64,000 bases of DNA from Bacteroidia bacterium (lineage in GTDB: Bacteria; Bacteroidota; Bacteroidia; Flavobacteriales; Flavobacteriaceae), in contig JAUIFO010000007.1 in assembly GCA_030430385.1 (NCBI GenBank), forward strand, positions 155,713-219,712, written 5' to 3'. Below are positions 26,716 to 35,015 of the stretch, in pieces. Made by a program: the position numbers and the translations under genes. The first letter of the stretch is position 1. Each line of letters opens with the position of its first letter. The notes under the pieces are model-generated. The model was not told the origin of the DNA. It ran no database searches and saw only the letters and a program-made list of their open reading frames with translations.

Positions 26716-27593
26716 TGCAAAAATGCATTGCAGCTTTATTACTTTTAAGTGTCTTCAATTGTAATACAAATCAAAAGATTGATGTGCAAGGTCATCGAGG
26801 TTATCGAGGATTGTATCCCGAAAACACGCTTATCGGATTTGAAAAAGCACTAGCGTTGGGTGTCCATACTTTAGAGCTAGATGTTGTAGTGTCTAAAGAT
26901 CATAAGGTGATTGTGTCTCATGAGCCTTTTATGAACCACGAAATTGCTCTTGATACAAATAGTAATGAGATTTCTGAAGCAGATGAAATGACGTTCAATT
27001 TGTATACAATGACCTACGATAGCATCGCAATGTATGATTGTGGTTTAAAGTTTCATCCAAGATTTCCAGAACAGAACAAAGTTGCTGCTTCTAAACCACT
27101 TCTAACAGAAGTTATCGCACTTGGTGAAGCTATGAACCCTTCAGTTTTCTATAATATTGAAATCAAAAGTCAGCCTAAGTACGATAAGGTTTATACACCA
27201 CAATTAAGTGATTATGTTAATCTTGTGATTGATATTGTTCAAGAGTATGGAATCAAAGAACGAACTACGCTTCAGTCATTTGATATAAGAGCTTTGGAGA
27301 TCATTCACAATCAGGCACCTAAAATCAAAACGGTACTTTTGGTTGATGAGAATGAAAACATAGCATCAAAGCTTGAGCAATTATCTTTCAAACCAGATAT
27401 TATTAGTCCGTATTTTAAGTTATTATCTTCTAAAACTATTTCTAAATTTCAAAATCAAGGGTTTAAAATTATCCCATGGACGGTCAATAACAAAAGCGAT
27501 ATTTCTGAAATGCTTAAGTATAATGTCGATGGAATTATTTCAGACTATCCTGAACGCGTTTTTGAAGTTTTGACAGCGATTCAAATCGATTAA
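26712..27593 (+). CDS. Glycerophosphodiester phosphodiesterase lipoprotein
   Basis: This 293-residue protein has an SpII signal with lipobox LSVFNC, then the GDPD domain: QGHRGYRGLYPENTLIGFEK with the catalytic His and Arg, ELDVVVSKDHKVIVSHE with the metal-binding Glu-x-Asp, and YNIEIKSQ. IIPWTVNNKSDI and DGIISDYPERV close the TIM barrel. It cleaves glycerophosphodiesters to glycerol-3-phosphate plus alcohol in the periplasm. It is the last gene of the run that begins at 24466, and its start overlaps the stop before it. Confidence 0.92.
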   Translation: MMQKCIAALLLLSVFNCNTNQKIDVQGHRGYRGLYPENTLIGFEKALALGVHTLELDVVVSKDHKVIVSHEPFMNHEIALDTNSNEISEADEMTFNLYTMTYDSIAMYDCGLKFHPRFPEQNKVAASKPLLTEVIALGEAMNPSVFYNIEIKSQPKYDKVYTPQLSDYVNLVIDIVQEYGIKERTTLQSFDIRALEIIHNQAPKIKTVLLVDENENIASKLEQLSFKPDIISPYFKLLSSKTISKFQNQGFKIIPWTVNNKSDISEMLKYNVDGIISDYPERVFEVLTAIQID

Positions 27594-27743
27594 GTGCTCA
27601 TTTTTAAGGGTTTAAGGTGATTTTTAAAACTTCATTTTTCTAGTAATTTAGGTTGTTTATCTATCTTTTTTGACTTTTTTTTTCATTGGTCGAAGGATTC
27701 TTGTTTTTTATCCAACTTCTTATTCTAATGATTTAGCCACACC

Positions 27744-27751
27744 TACATTTG
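27744..27751 (+). promoter_or_regulatory. Candidate -7 box before the secreted-pair genes
   Basis: TACATTTG fits the consensus and lies 80 bases before the ATG at 27831. No TTG occurs at the expected distance. The 237-bp gap otherwise shows only T-rich sequence. Confidence 0.35.
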
Positions 27752-27830
27752 ATTATAAATACATACAATCCCTCATTGAAGTTAATTATCCCTCAACGAG
27801 AGATTGGTTTAGTTTTTAGTTAACCTTTAA

Positions 27831-28472
27831 ATGACCCCAATCATGAACAAGATTACTACAACTGGCATGCGTTTGCATGACCTTACCAGACTTGCTATAT
27901 TCATACTTTTCTTTAGTGGAAGTATGTTTGCACAAGAAACGTACACTACGATCAGGAAGAATGTTAATCCTCTGGCTTACGACTTAGATCATAATCTGTC
28001 TAATGCTCAAGATTCGTTATTGCTTAATAATAAGTACTTGTTCAAGCGCGTGCGTTTCATTAGCGATAATGCCGAAAAGGTATTTGATTTTAAACCTGCT
28101 GTTAAAACAGCAAAAATCCCACTAGACGAGTTGCCTCTTGGTCAATATACAGTAATGTTTTATCAAGCTGATAAGATCATTGTGTTTCAAATTGATAGGC
28201 TTTTACCATTTGATACTTTTGATACGATTGAAAGTGACGTGGCTTATACTGAAACTGAAATTGTTTCAGAAGAAATTGAAAGTATCGACTTAGAATATGA
28301 CGCTCCAAAAATTGCTGCAGGTACAAACGTCATTGAAGCAGACATTGAAGCTTTAGAAGACCATTATATCAAATCGTATAATTTGTCTGATATGGATAGA
28401 GATTATGTGCAAAGTAGAGCAGAATATAGACGAAATAATTTAAGACCAAATGGAAAACCTTATAATGACTAA
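27831..28472 (+). CDS. Secreted protein of unknown family, member A of a local paralogue group
   Basis: This 213-residue protein has a hydrophobic signal segment ending at GSMFAQ; the start may be the Met four codons on (27843). The mature part has RKNVNPLAYDLDHNLSNAQD, a basic/aromatic stretch, then KIPLDELPLGQYTVMFYQAD. The second half is acidic (ETEIVSEEIESIDLEYD) and ends in a basic tail. The RKNVN and IPL..L..G.Y/H patterns recur in the gene at 28626 (LKKNVN; IKIPLTNLSKGKH), so they are paralogues. No known domain is recognised. A short beta-sandwich followed by an unstructured tail is the likely form. Confidence 0.7.
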   Translation: MTPIMNKITTTGMRLHDLTRLAIFILFFSGSMFAQETYTTIRKNVNPLAYDLDHNLSNAQDSLLLNNKYLFKRVRFISDNAEKVFDFKPAVKTAKIPLDELPLGQYTVMFYQADKIIVFQIDRLLPFDTFDTIESDVAYTETEIVSEEIESIDLEYDAPKIAAGTNVIEADIEALEDHYIKSYNLSDMDRDYVQSRAEYRRNNLRPNGKPYND

Positions 28473-28629
28473 GCGCTACTTTATTGTAAGAAAACACCCA
28501 TACTCCGAATTTATTGACCGTTTATGGATGTTTTTATTCCTTAAACCTAAAAGTGTTCTAGATTTAAGGTTCGGGGATTATAATATGCTATTAGTTCAAT
28601 TTGTTGACACTAAAACTGTACAACAATGA
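28465..28629 (+). CDS. Candidate 54-codon small ORF, possible degenerate third paralogue
   Basis: An ATG eight bases before the end of the upstream gene opens a stop-free frame of 54 codons. Its TGA overlaps the ATG of the downstream gene (ATGA). The peptide begins MTKRYFIVRKHPYSEFIDRL, and its C-terminal half has RFGDYNMLLVQFVD. The G-x-Y-x5-Q spacing is the same as GQYTVMFYQ in the upstream protein and GKHVFVAVQ in the downstream one. It has no signal peptide. It could be a real translationally coupled small protein, a decayed paralogue, or chance. Confidence 0.35.
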   Translation: MTKRYFIVRKHPYSEFIDRLWMFLFLKPKSVLDLRFGDYNMLLVQFVDTKTVQQ

Positions 28630-29021
28630 AATTAGTTAATGTTATAATCGTTTTTGTTTTTATAACCTTCCCATTAAAAAATACTTATGCTCAAGGTGAT
28701 TTTGCTATTCTTAAAAAGAATGTCAATGTAAGAGCTGAAGGGTTATCCCAAAAACTAAATAAAACCAAAGACACACTAATTCTAAAAAGTGATCGCATCA
28801 TCCAAAAGGTGTACGCTGTAAATATGAATTATGAGCGTGAGGTTGATATTGATGTAAGGGATACATCAATTAAAATTCCACTTACCAATTTAAGTAAAGG
28901 TAAACATGTATTTGTTGCAGTACAATCGCCTTTACGATTAGTGTTTACTGTAAAAATTATTGGCGATAAGGATACCTTGGTTGCTCTCGACAGTAAACTA
29001 GCTCTAAAAACGAATAATTAG
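28626..29021 (+). CDS. Secreted protein of unknown family, member B of the local paralogue group
   Basis: This 131-residue protein has a signal peptide (IIVFVFITFPLKNTYAQ). The mature ~110 residues align with the first half of the 27831 protein: FAILKKNVNVRAEGLSQKLN against YTTIRKNVNPLAYDLDHNLS, and SIKIPLTNLSKGKHVFVAVQ against AKIPLDELPLGQYTVMFYQ. The acidic C-terminal extension of the paralogue is absent. No named family is recognised. Its last four bases overlap the convergent NamZ-like gene. Confidence 0.7.
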   Translation: MKLVNVIIVFVFITFPLKNTYAQGDFAILKKNVNVRAEGLSQKLNKTKDTLILKSDRIIQKVYAVNMNYEREVDIDVRDTSIKIPLTNLSKGKHVFVAVQSPLRLVFTVKIIGDKDTLVALDSKLALKTNN

Positions 29022-30292
29022 TCATAAAGCAGATAAGGTTGTCTGAGTAACTTAAATTCATCAAGACCTGCTTTCCAGCTTGCTCTTATATCAGTTTTCG
29101 ATACACCATTTTTAATTTGTTCTTGTAGTTGTGTTGTACCAGCTAACTTTGTGAAAAAATCATTGAAAAAAGGCTGTTTTCCTACCGAATTTTGATAGGC
29201 ACCAATAATAAAACTCAGATCAATTTGGTTTAATTTTTTGTGATCTCTTAAATCTTCACCATAACAAATGTCGCCTTTGTACTTTGGATGTTTAGCGCCT
29301 TCATTGGGTTGCGGAATAAACTTAAAGGTATATTTGTCTCTGTCTAAAAACGGACTCCCATATACTTGAAATTGTCCAGAAGTTCCTCGGCCAGCGCTCA
29401 CGTTAGTACCTTCAAAAAAACACAAACTAGGATATAAATTGATAGCGATGTCATTTGGTAAATTTGGAGAAGGTTTTATAGGTAAACTATACGCTGTATT
29501 GTGCGTGTAGTTTTTTAATGTTACAACAGTTAGTTCACATGAAATACCAGCTGTTAACCATTGCTCACCATTGATCATTTGCGCATATTCGCCAATAGTC
29601 ATACCATGAACCACAGGAATAGGATGCATCCCAACAAAACTTTTATGTTCAGTTTTTAAAATAGGACCATCTACATAATGACCATTCGGATTGGGTCTAT
29701 CTAAAACGATAACAGGAATATTTGCTTCTGCACAGGCTTCCATTACATAATGCAAACTAGAAATATAAGTGTAAAAACGCGCACCAACATCTTGAATGTC
29801 AAACACAACAACATCAATATTTGCTAGTTGCTCTGGAGATGGTTTTTTGTTTTTACCATAGAGTGATACAATAGGTAGATTCGTTTTAGTATCCATACCA
29901 TCTTTAACAACTTCACCAGCATCAGCCTTTCCTCTAAATCCATGCTCAGGAGCAAATACTTTTTTGATGTCAACTTTGTGTTGCAATAAGGAGTCAACGA
30001 GGTGTATATAGTTGTCATTGCTTGAAGTTTCTTGTGATGTTACATTCGTTTTAAAGATCACAGAAGTTTGATTCGCAACAATCCCAACACGTTTGTTCTT
30101 CAAAAGCGGTAAATAAGCTTTAGTTTGATTTGCACCAACAATAATATATGAATCAAGTTGATCTTTAGGGTCATCCTGAACTTGATTCAGGATCTCACTA
30201 TTTTGAGATAATTGCGTTTCAGATTTTGAACCACATGACATGAGTACCAAAACAAATAATAAAACCCTATTTTTGAACATCATTAATCGCAT
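29018..30292 (-). CDS. DUF1343 lipoprotein, NamZ-like exo-beta-N-acetylmuramidase
   Basis: This 424-residue protein has an SpII signal (lipobox LMSC, Cys at about residue 20). DUF1343/GH171 landmarks follow: RVGIVANQTSVI, KVFAPEHGFRGKADAGE, VSLYGKNKKPSPEQL, VVFDIQDVGARFYTYISSLH, VLDRPNPNGHYVDGP, and the C-terminal SFIIGAYQN and SWKAGLDEF. NamZ enzymes release MurNAc from peptidoglycan fragments, so a role in cell-wall recycling is inferred. Residues about 33-41 (EILNQVQDD) are the translation of a dispersed palindromic repeat (30170-30196), inserted in the flexible linker behind the lipid anchor. An in-frame ATG three codons downstream is also possible. Confidence 0.9.
   Translation of the reverse strand: MRLMMFKNRVLLFVLVLMSCGSKSETQLSQNSEILNQVQDDPKDQLDSYIIVGANQTKAYLPLLKNKRVGIVANQTSVIFKTNVTSQETSSNDNYIHLVDSLLQHKVDIKKVFAPEHGFRGKADAGEVVKDGMDTKTNLPIVSLYGKNKKPSPEQLANIDVVVFDIQDVGARFYTYISSLHYVMEACAEANIPVIVLDRPNPNGHYVDGPILKTEHKSFVGMHPIPVVHGMTIGEYAQMINGEQWLTAGISCELTVVTLKNYTHNTAYSLPIKPSPNLPNDIAINLYPSLCFFEGTNVSAGRGTSGQFQVYGSPFLDRDKYTFKFIPQPNEGAKHPKYKGDICYGEDLRDHKKLNQIDLSFIIGAYQNSVGKQPFFNDFFTKLAGTTQLQEQIKNGVSKTDIRASWKAGLDEFKLLRQPYLLYD
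30170..30196 (-). repeat. Dispersed palindromic repeat, copy 3, inside a coding sequence
   Basis: ATCCTGAA/TTCAGGAT arms (30173-30180 and 30186-30193) with loop CTTGA. The 21-base core is the exact reverse complement of 23699-23719. Read in the gene it encodes ILNQVQDD, a peptide I associate with this repeat in other Bacteroidota proteins. Confidence 0.8.
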
Positions 30293-30300
30293 AACATAAA

Positions 30301-31539
30301 TTGAATTACGAAGTTTTTATAGCTAAACGCATTATTGGTAGTAAAGCGTATAAAAGTAGTGTTTCGGCACCAATAATAAAAATTGGTATTACAGCTATTG
30401 CTATTGGTATTATTGTGATGCTTATTGCTATTGCAACTGGTATCGGACTGCAAAAAAAAGTGCGTGAAAAAGTAATCGCGTTTAATGGGCATCTTACCAT
30501 CAATAATTTTAATTCTAATAATTCTAATGAATCGATAGTGCCTGTGTCTTCAGATCAGGAGTTTTATCCAAATTTTGACAGTGTCGATGGCATTACTCAT
30601 ATTCAAGCTGTAGCAACAAAGTTTGGCGTTATTAGAACAGAAACCGATTTTGAAGGTGTGGTTTTAAAAGGTGTCGGACAAGATTACGATTGGTCTTACA
30701 TCAAAGAATTCTTAGTTGAAGGTGCTTTACCAAATTTTTCAGATAAGTTAAATAACGAAGTACTCATCTCCAGCTATCTGGCTAACCGTTTGCAATTTAA
30801 AGTTGGTGATCGCTTTCAAATGATCTTTGGTAAAGAATCTATAGATCAAATTCCGTTTGTACGACAATTCAATATTGTTGGGATTTTTAATTCAGGTTTT
30901 CAAGATATTGACAAAACCTTTTTAATTGGCGACCTCAGGCATGTGCAACGTTTAAACAAATGGGAAGCAAATGAGATTGGAAACTTTGAGATTTTTGTTG
31001 ATGATTATACACAACTCCAAAATTATGATGCCAAAATAAGAGCTGCAACGCCTTCTAATTTGGAGACGCAAACCATCGAAGAAAAATATTATACCACATT
31101 TGAGTGGATCAAGATTTTCGATAACAATACTTATGGCATCATAGTTATTATGATCATCGTAGCAGGAATTAACATGATCACAGCCTTACTCGTGCTTATT
31201 TTAGAGCGCACGCAAATGATCGGTATTCTAAAAGCTTTAGGAAGTAACAACTGGAGTATTCGTAAAATATTTTTGTACAATGCAACCTACTTAATTGGGC
31301 TTGGTTTGTTTTGGGGAAATCTTATCGGACTAACATTATTGTACATCCAAAAGCAATTTAGTTTGCTTAAATTTCCAGATCCAGAGCAATATTATGTGTC
31401 AATTATTCCTGTGCACATCAGTTTAGATTATATCATTTTACTCAATGTTGGTACATTTTTAGCCTGCCTTTTAATGCTCATGATCCCTTCAGTCATTATT
31501 ACTAAAATTTCGCCTGTCAAAGCCATTCGTTTCGAATAG
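30301..31539 (+). CDS. LolC/LolE-type ABC transporter permease (FtsX-like)
   Basis: This 412-residue permease has the MacB-like/FtsX layout. The N-terminal TM helix follows NYEVFIAKRIIG and reads IKIGITAIAIGIIVMLIAIA. A large periplasmic domain is followed by a second TM block (IIVIMIIVAGINMITALLVL), then ILERTQMIGILKALGSNNWS and two further helices. This is the LolC/E or lipoprotein/lipid-export group by recollection. The TTG start is chosen because it places NYEVFIAKR first, as in homologues. Eight bases separate it from the divergent lipoprotein gene. The partner ATPase is not in this window. Confidence 0.85.
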   Translation: MNYEVFIAKRIIGSKAYKSSVSAPIIKIGITAIAIGIIVMLIAIATGIGLQKKVREKVIAFNGHLTINNFNSNNSNESIVPVSSDQEFYPNFDSVDGITHIQAVATKFGVIRTETDFEGVVLKGVGQDYDWSYIKEFLVEGALPNFSDKLNNEVLISSYLANRLQFKVGDRFQMIFGKESIDQIPFVRQFNIVGIFNSGFQDIDKTFLIGDLRHVQRLNKWEANEIGNFEIFVDDYTQLQNYDAKIRAATPSNLETQTIEEKYYTTFEWIKIFDNNTYGIIVIMIIVAGINMITALLVLILERTQMIGILKALGSNNWSIRKIFLYNATYLIGLGLFWGNLIGLTLLYIQKQFSLLKFPDPEQYYVSIIPVHISLDYIILLNVGTFLACLLMLMIPSVIITKISPVKAIRFE

Positions 31540-31549
31540 TTTTTGGGCG

Positions 31550-31650
31550 TTTTCTCCCTCACTAAAGTTCTGGAGAATCGCGCTTTCCCAAGTCGCTTCC
31601 TCTCTAGCTCAAAGCCCTAAAGAGGAGAGCTTCAACAAATTGGTCAATCA
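31550..31650. repeat. Degenerate dispersed repeat region
   Basis: The gap after the permease gene contains GGGCGTTTTCTCCCTC and CGCGCTTTCCCAAGTCGC, resembling a worn copy of the flavobacterial GGGCGTT...CGGGCTTTCC element. It is followed by CCTCTCTAG and CTAAAGAGGAGAG, which can pair. The 196-bp gap also holds the promoter described below. Confidence 0.45.
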
Positions 31651-31663
31651 CTAACGCAACCAT

Positions 31664-31688
31664 CCTAAAAACAAAAATCATTTTTAGG
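31664..31688. promoter_or_regulatory. Inverted repeat upstream of the CBS-like gene
   Basis: CCTAAAAA and TTTTTAGG (8-bp arms, 9-base spacer) end just before the -33 region of the promoter at 31711. It could be an operator or the terminator of the permease gene; no T-run follows it. Confidence 0.4.
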
Positions 31689-31710
31689 AGTTTACTTTAT
31701 ACTTTTAACG

Positions 31711-31718
31711 TAAATTTG
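31711..31718 (+). promoter_or_regulatory. Candidate -7 box for the CBS-like gene
   Basis: TAAATTTG matches the flavobacterial consensus 19 bases before the ATG at 31737. No perfect TTG is seen upstream (TTT at 31691). The box overlaps an in-frame ATG at 31716, which argues for the start at 31737. Confidence 0.55.
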
Positions 31719-31736
31719 CATCGCAAAATTAATATA

Positions 31737-32717
31737 ATGGATTACGCAGAAAATATATTAGAGACCATAGGTAATACGCCTTTGGTCAAAATGAATAAAC
31801 TAACCGAAGCACTACCTTGTTTGGTTTTAGCAAAATACGAAACCTTCAATCCTGGAAATTCCGTAAAAGATCGTATGGCTCTAAAAATGATCGAAGATGC
31901 CGAAGCCGATGGTCGCTTAAAACCTGGAGGAACAATCATTGAAGGAACTTCTGGAAACACAGGAATGGGACTAGCACTTGCTGCAATTGTAAAAGGGTAC
32001 AAATGTATTTTTGTGATTAGTGATAAACAGTCTAAAGAAAAAATGGATATTCTTCGTGCTGTTGGTGCTGAGGTTGTTGTTTGCCCTACAGATGTAGAGC
32101 CAACCGATCCAAGAAGTTATTATTCAGTGTCTAAACGATTAGGTGAAGAAACACCTAATTCTTGGTATGTGAATCAATATGATAATCCGAGTAACGCCAA
32201 AGCACATTACGAAAGTACTGGTCCTGAAATATGGAAACAAACCGATGGTAAAGTAACGCACTTTGTAGTGGGTGTTGGAACTGGTGGAACCATTTCTGGT
32301 GTTGGAAAGTACCTTAAAGAACAAAATCCTAACGTTAAAGTTTGGGGAGTAGATACTTACGGAAGTGTCTTTAAAAAATACCACGAAACAGGAATTTTCG
32401 ATGAAAATGAAATCTATCCTTACGTTACCGAAGGTATTGGTGAAGATATTTTACCCGAAAATGTAGATTTTTCAATTATTGATGGTTTTACAAAGGTGAC
32501 AGATAAAGATGCTGCAGTGTATACACAATTATTGGCCAAAGACGAAGGGATGTTCTTAGGAAATTCTGCAGGAGCAGCCATAAAGGGTGTGTTACAGCTT
32601 AAAGAGCATTTCAAAAAAGATGATGTTGTAGTCGTGTTATTTCACGATCATGGGAGTCGCTATGTTGGAAAAATGTTCAATAACGATTGGATGAAAAAAA
32701 TGGGTTATTTAGATTAA
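31737..32717 (+). CDS. Cystathionine beta-synthase/cysteine synthase family PLP enzyme
   Basis: From the ATG at 31737 (MDYAENILETIGNTPLVKMN) the protein has 326 residues. The PLP lysine is K44 in NPGNSVKDRMA, the phosphate loop of the cofactor is VGTGGTISG, and EGTSGNTGMGLALAA binds substrate. The late segments (DDVVVVLFHDHGSRYVGKMF, NDWMKKMGYL) resemble the catalytic core of cystathionine beta-synthase more than CysK. There are no CBS regulatory domains. It makes cysteine or cystathionine from (O-acetyl)serine; the exact reaction is undecided. It appears monocistronic, with a terminator 22 bases after the stop. Confidence 0.9.
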   Translation: MDYAENILETIGNTPLVKMNKLTEALPCLVLAKYETFNPGNSVKDRMALKMIEDAEADGRLKPGGTIIEGTSGNTGMGLALAAIVKGYKCIFVISDKQSKEKMDILRAVGAEVVVCPTDVEPTDPRSYYSVSKRLGEETPNSWYVNQYDNPSNAKAHYESTGPEIWKQTDGKVTHFVVGVGTGGTISGVGKYLKEQNPNVKVWGVDTYGSVFKKYHETGIFDENEIYPYVTEGIGEDILPENVDFSIIDGFTKVTDKDAAVYTQLLAKDEGMFLGNSAGAAIKGVLQLKEHFKKDDVVVVLFHDHGSRYVGKMFNNDWMKKMGYLD

Positions 32718-32739
32718 CCTTTCAAAATACAATTATTAA

Positions 32740-32768
32740 AATCCTGAGTATCTGCTCAGGATTTTTTA
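32740..32768 (+). terminator. Rho-independent terminator
   Basis: The 9-bp stem AATCCTGAG/CTCAGGATT (32740-32748, 32755-32763) has a 6-base loop and is followed by a T-run. It ends the CBS-like transcript. Confidence 0.9.
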
Positions 32769-32792
32769 TTTTTAGGCTTAAGCCAGGTTCAA

Positions 32793-33596
32793 ATGGAATT
32801 CAAAAAAATACAAGCTTCCAAAAAATATGCACATATTGTTGCCTATTATTGGACCTTACATTCTACCGAAGAAGATTCCAAAGTAGCACAATACAGATTT
32901 GTGCCTGATGCCTATATAGATTGGGTGTTTCATCTAGGAAACCCTTGGCAATGTGATTTTCCAAATGTGCAACAGCAGCTTAAAACTGCAAAATGTCATG
33001 TGTTTGGTCAGATAAAAAAATACATCAACCTCACACTTCCAAAACAGAACTTAAACGTATTTGGTGTCAAGTTTCATCCTTGGGTTGCTAATAAAATTTG
33101 GAACTTAGACATGCATTACCTCACAGATAGTTGTTTGGCACTTTCAGATTTAGAGATTCCAAATATGAACATCCTTCAGGAAAGAATCTTAAGGGCTTCA
33201 ACAACCCAAGAACGCATAACATTGGTTGAAGAATTTTTGAAACCGCAATTGCATATCGATACCAATATTAGTGTGATGCATCGTAACTTAATTTTAAACA
33301 AAGGCCAACTTCAACTCAATCCTGAAATCGGACTTCGACGTATGCAACAACGGTTTAAGAGAGAAATTGGAATTTCTCCAAAGTTGTTTCTACGTACTTT
33401 AAGAATCAACGCTGTTATCGAGAGTATGACGCAACGATCTAATCAAACATTAACTGAATTGGCTTTTGATTTTGATTATTTCGATCAAACACATTTCATA
33501 AAAGATTTTAAGTACTTCACCAAAATGAGTCCTTCTTCATTTTTAAAATCCATCAATCCTAATGGTGATATTTTAAACTTAAGAGCACAGCCTTAG
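32793..33596 (+). CDS. AraC-family transcriptional regulator (DUF6597-like N-terminus)
   Basis: This 267-residue protein starts MEFKKIQASKKYAHIVAYYW, a beginning typical of AraC regulators with a DUF6597-like sensor domain. The C-terminal ~100 residues carry two helix-turn-helix units, with LTELAFDFDYFDQTHFIKDF and KYFTKMSPSSFLKS as the second. The ligand and targets cannot be read from the sequence. It stands alone after a terminator and may act on distant genes. Confidence 0.88.
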   Translation: MEFKKIQASKKYAHIVAYYWTLHSTEEDSKVAQYRFVPDAYIDWVFHLGNPWQCDFPNVQQQLKTAKCHVFGQIKKYINLTLPKQNLNVFGVKFHPWVANKIWNLDMHYLTDSCLALSDLEIPNMNILQERILRASTTQERITLVEEFLKPQLHIDTNISVMHRNLILNKGQLQLNPEIGLRRMQQRFKREIGISPKLFLRTLRINAVIESMTQRSNQTLTELAFDFDYFDQTHFIKDFKYFTKMSPSSFLKSINPNGDILNLRAQP

Positions 33597-33634
33597 GTTT
33601 CGTTTTTTTACTATTTAGACTGTCTCATAGTGGT

Positions 33635-33642
33635 TATTTTTG
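33635..33642 (+). promoter_or_regulatory. -7 box that decides the start of the Ycf48-like gene
   Basis: TATTTTTG fits TAnnTTTG. The possible TTG start at 33640 lies within this box, so translation should begin at the ATG at 33664, which also starts a clean signal peptide. Confidence 0.55.
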
Positions 33643-33663
33643 AGTCAAACAAAACCATTCGCT

Positions 33664-34965
33664 ATGAACACGATCTTCAAACAAAGTATAGTTTTTATCC
33701 TTCTTGCAATTCCATTTTTTATGTGGAGTCAGAGTTGGCAAACCTTAAATGCGACCACTTTTAGTTGGCGTTTTGAAGATATGCAGTTTATTGATACCGA
33801 AATGGGTTGGGTTGTTGATGGAGGCGGTCAAATTTTAAAGACCTCAAATGGTGGATTGTCATGGACGCAGCAATTCTATAATTCTGATTATTACTTCAGA
33901 AGTGTTGAATTTTTCAATGACCAAATCGGATTTGCTGGAACACTTGCTAATGGAGCACCAACAGCGTCTTTATTTAAAACAGTTGATGGAGGTACCACTT
34001 GGACAGATATTACTGCGAATTTTCCAGTTAATGTTCCTGGTATTTGTGGAATGCATATGGTAGATGAAAATACCATTTATGTGACAGGAACGTTTTATGG
34101 TTCGGGTTATATTATGAAATCTACCAATCAAGGCGATTCTTGGACTTATACGAATATGCAAAGCTTGTGTAACGGATTGGTAGATATCTATTTTAAAGAT
34201 GAGAATGTTGGGTATGCGGCTGGACAAAGTGCGCAAGGTACAGGCTTGAGAGGTATTATTGTGAGAACTACTGATGGTGGACAAAACTGGTCTACTGTAG
34301 CTTTAGGCAACAATTCTAATGAACGTGTTTGGAAACTGCAAGAACTAAATAACACTGTCATGTATGCTTCTGTTGAATCATTTACACCAAGTCCAGAGTA
34401 CTTTAAATCTACAGATGGTGGACAATCTTGGGTATTGAATACAGTAACCTCTTCTGGTGTGTCTGGAACCATTCAAGGTGTTGGGTTTTTAAACGAAAAC
34501 ATTGGCTGGGTTGGAGGCTTTAATAACTTCTTTTATGAAACGACCAATCAAGGTAATGACTGGGAATACAAACCTAGTATTGGATCTAGTTTTAATAGAT
34601 TTCAAAGAATTAATGATACACTAATGTATACATCTGGAGTGAATGTGTATAAATATGTTGATCCAGATTTGTTAAGTATTGAAGAGTTTGAAATCCCAAA
34701 ACCTAAAGGTCATAGTCTTGCATTTGAAGGTTCTAATGTTATTTCTGGTGCATCGACGATTTTATTGACTTTAGTAAATAATACGCATTGCGAATTAAGT
34801 ATTTACAATACAAAAGGCCAGCGTTTAGAAACCATTTATGAAGGGAGGAAATTATCTGGCGATTATGATTTTTATTGGGATGGAGCTTACTTGCCAGCTG
34901 GATCTTATTTCTTAGTGCTCAATACATATTTTGGTTACCAATCTATCAAATTCATAGTCCGATAA
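33664..34965 (+). CDS. Ycf48-like beta-propeller protein with T9SS sorting domain
   Basis: This 433-residue protein has a signal peptide (IVFILLAIPFFMWSQS). Repeated propeller blades of the Ycf48/BNR type follow, each with GWVVDGGGQILKTSNGG or MKSTNQGDSWTY-like turns (ILKTSNGGLSW, LFKTVDGGTTW, IVRTTDGGQNW, YFKSTDGGQSW, YETTNQGNDW). The C-terminal ~85 residues form a T9SS type A domain (SIYNTKGQRLETIYEG, PAGSYFLVLNTYFGYQSIKF). It is exported to the surface or medium. The bound ligand is unknown. A TTG-started longer version would overlap the promoter and is rejected. Confidence 0.85.
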   Translation: MNTIFKQSIVFILLAIPFFMWSQSWQTLNATTFSWRFEDMQFIDTEMGWVVDGGGQILKTSNGGLSWTQQFYNSDYYFRSVEFFNDQIGFAGTLANGAPTASLFKTVDGGTTWTDITANFPVNVPGICGMHMVDENTIYVTGTFYGSGYIMKSTNQGDSWTYTNMQSLCNGLVDIYFKDENVGYAAGQSAQGTGLRGIIVRTTDGGQNWSTVALGNNSNERVWKLQELNNTVMYASVESFTPSPEYFKSTDGGQSWVLNTVTSSGVSGTIQGVGFLNENIGWVGGFNNFFYETTNQGNDWEYKPSIGSSFNRFQRINDTLMYTSGVNVYKYVDPDLLSIEEFEIPKPKGHSLAFEGSNVISGASTILLTLVNNTHCELSIYNTKGQRLETIYEGRKLSGDYDFYWDGAYLPAGSYFLVLNTYFGYQSIKFIVR

Positions 34966-35015
34966 AAACCGTCTTCTAAATTTTGATTGTAGGAAATATA
35001 TCTTATTTTCGTTAA

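Noticed and set aside
33640..33642. TTG start for the Ycf48-like gene
   Set aside because: It lies inside the TATTTTTG -7 box and would put eight residues before a normal signal peptide.
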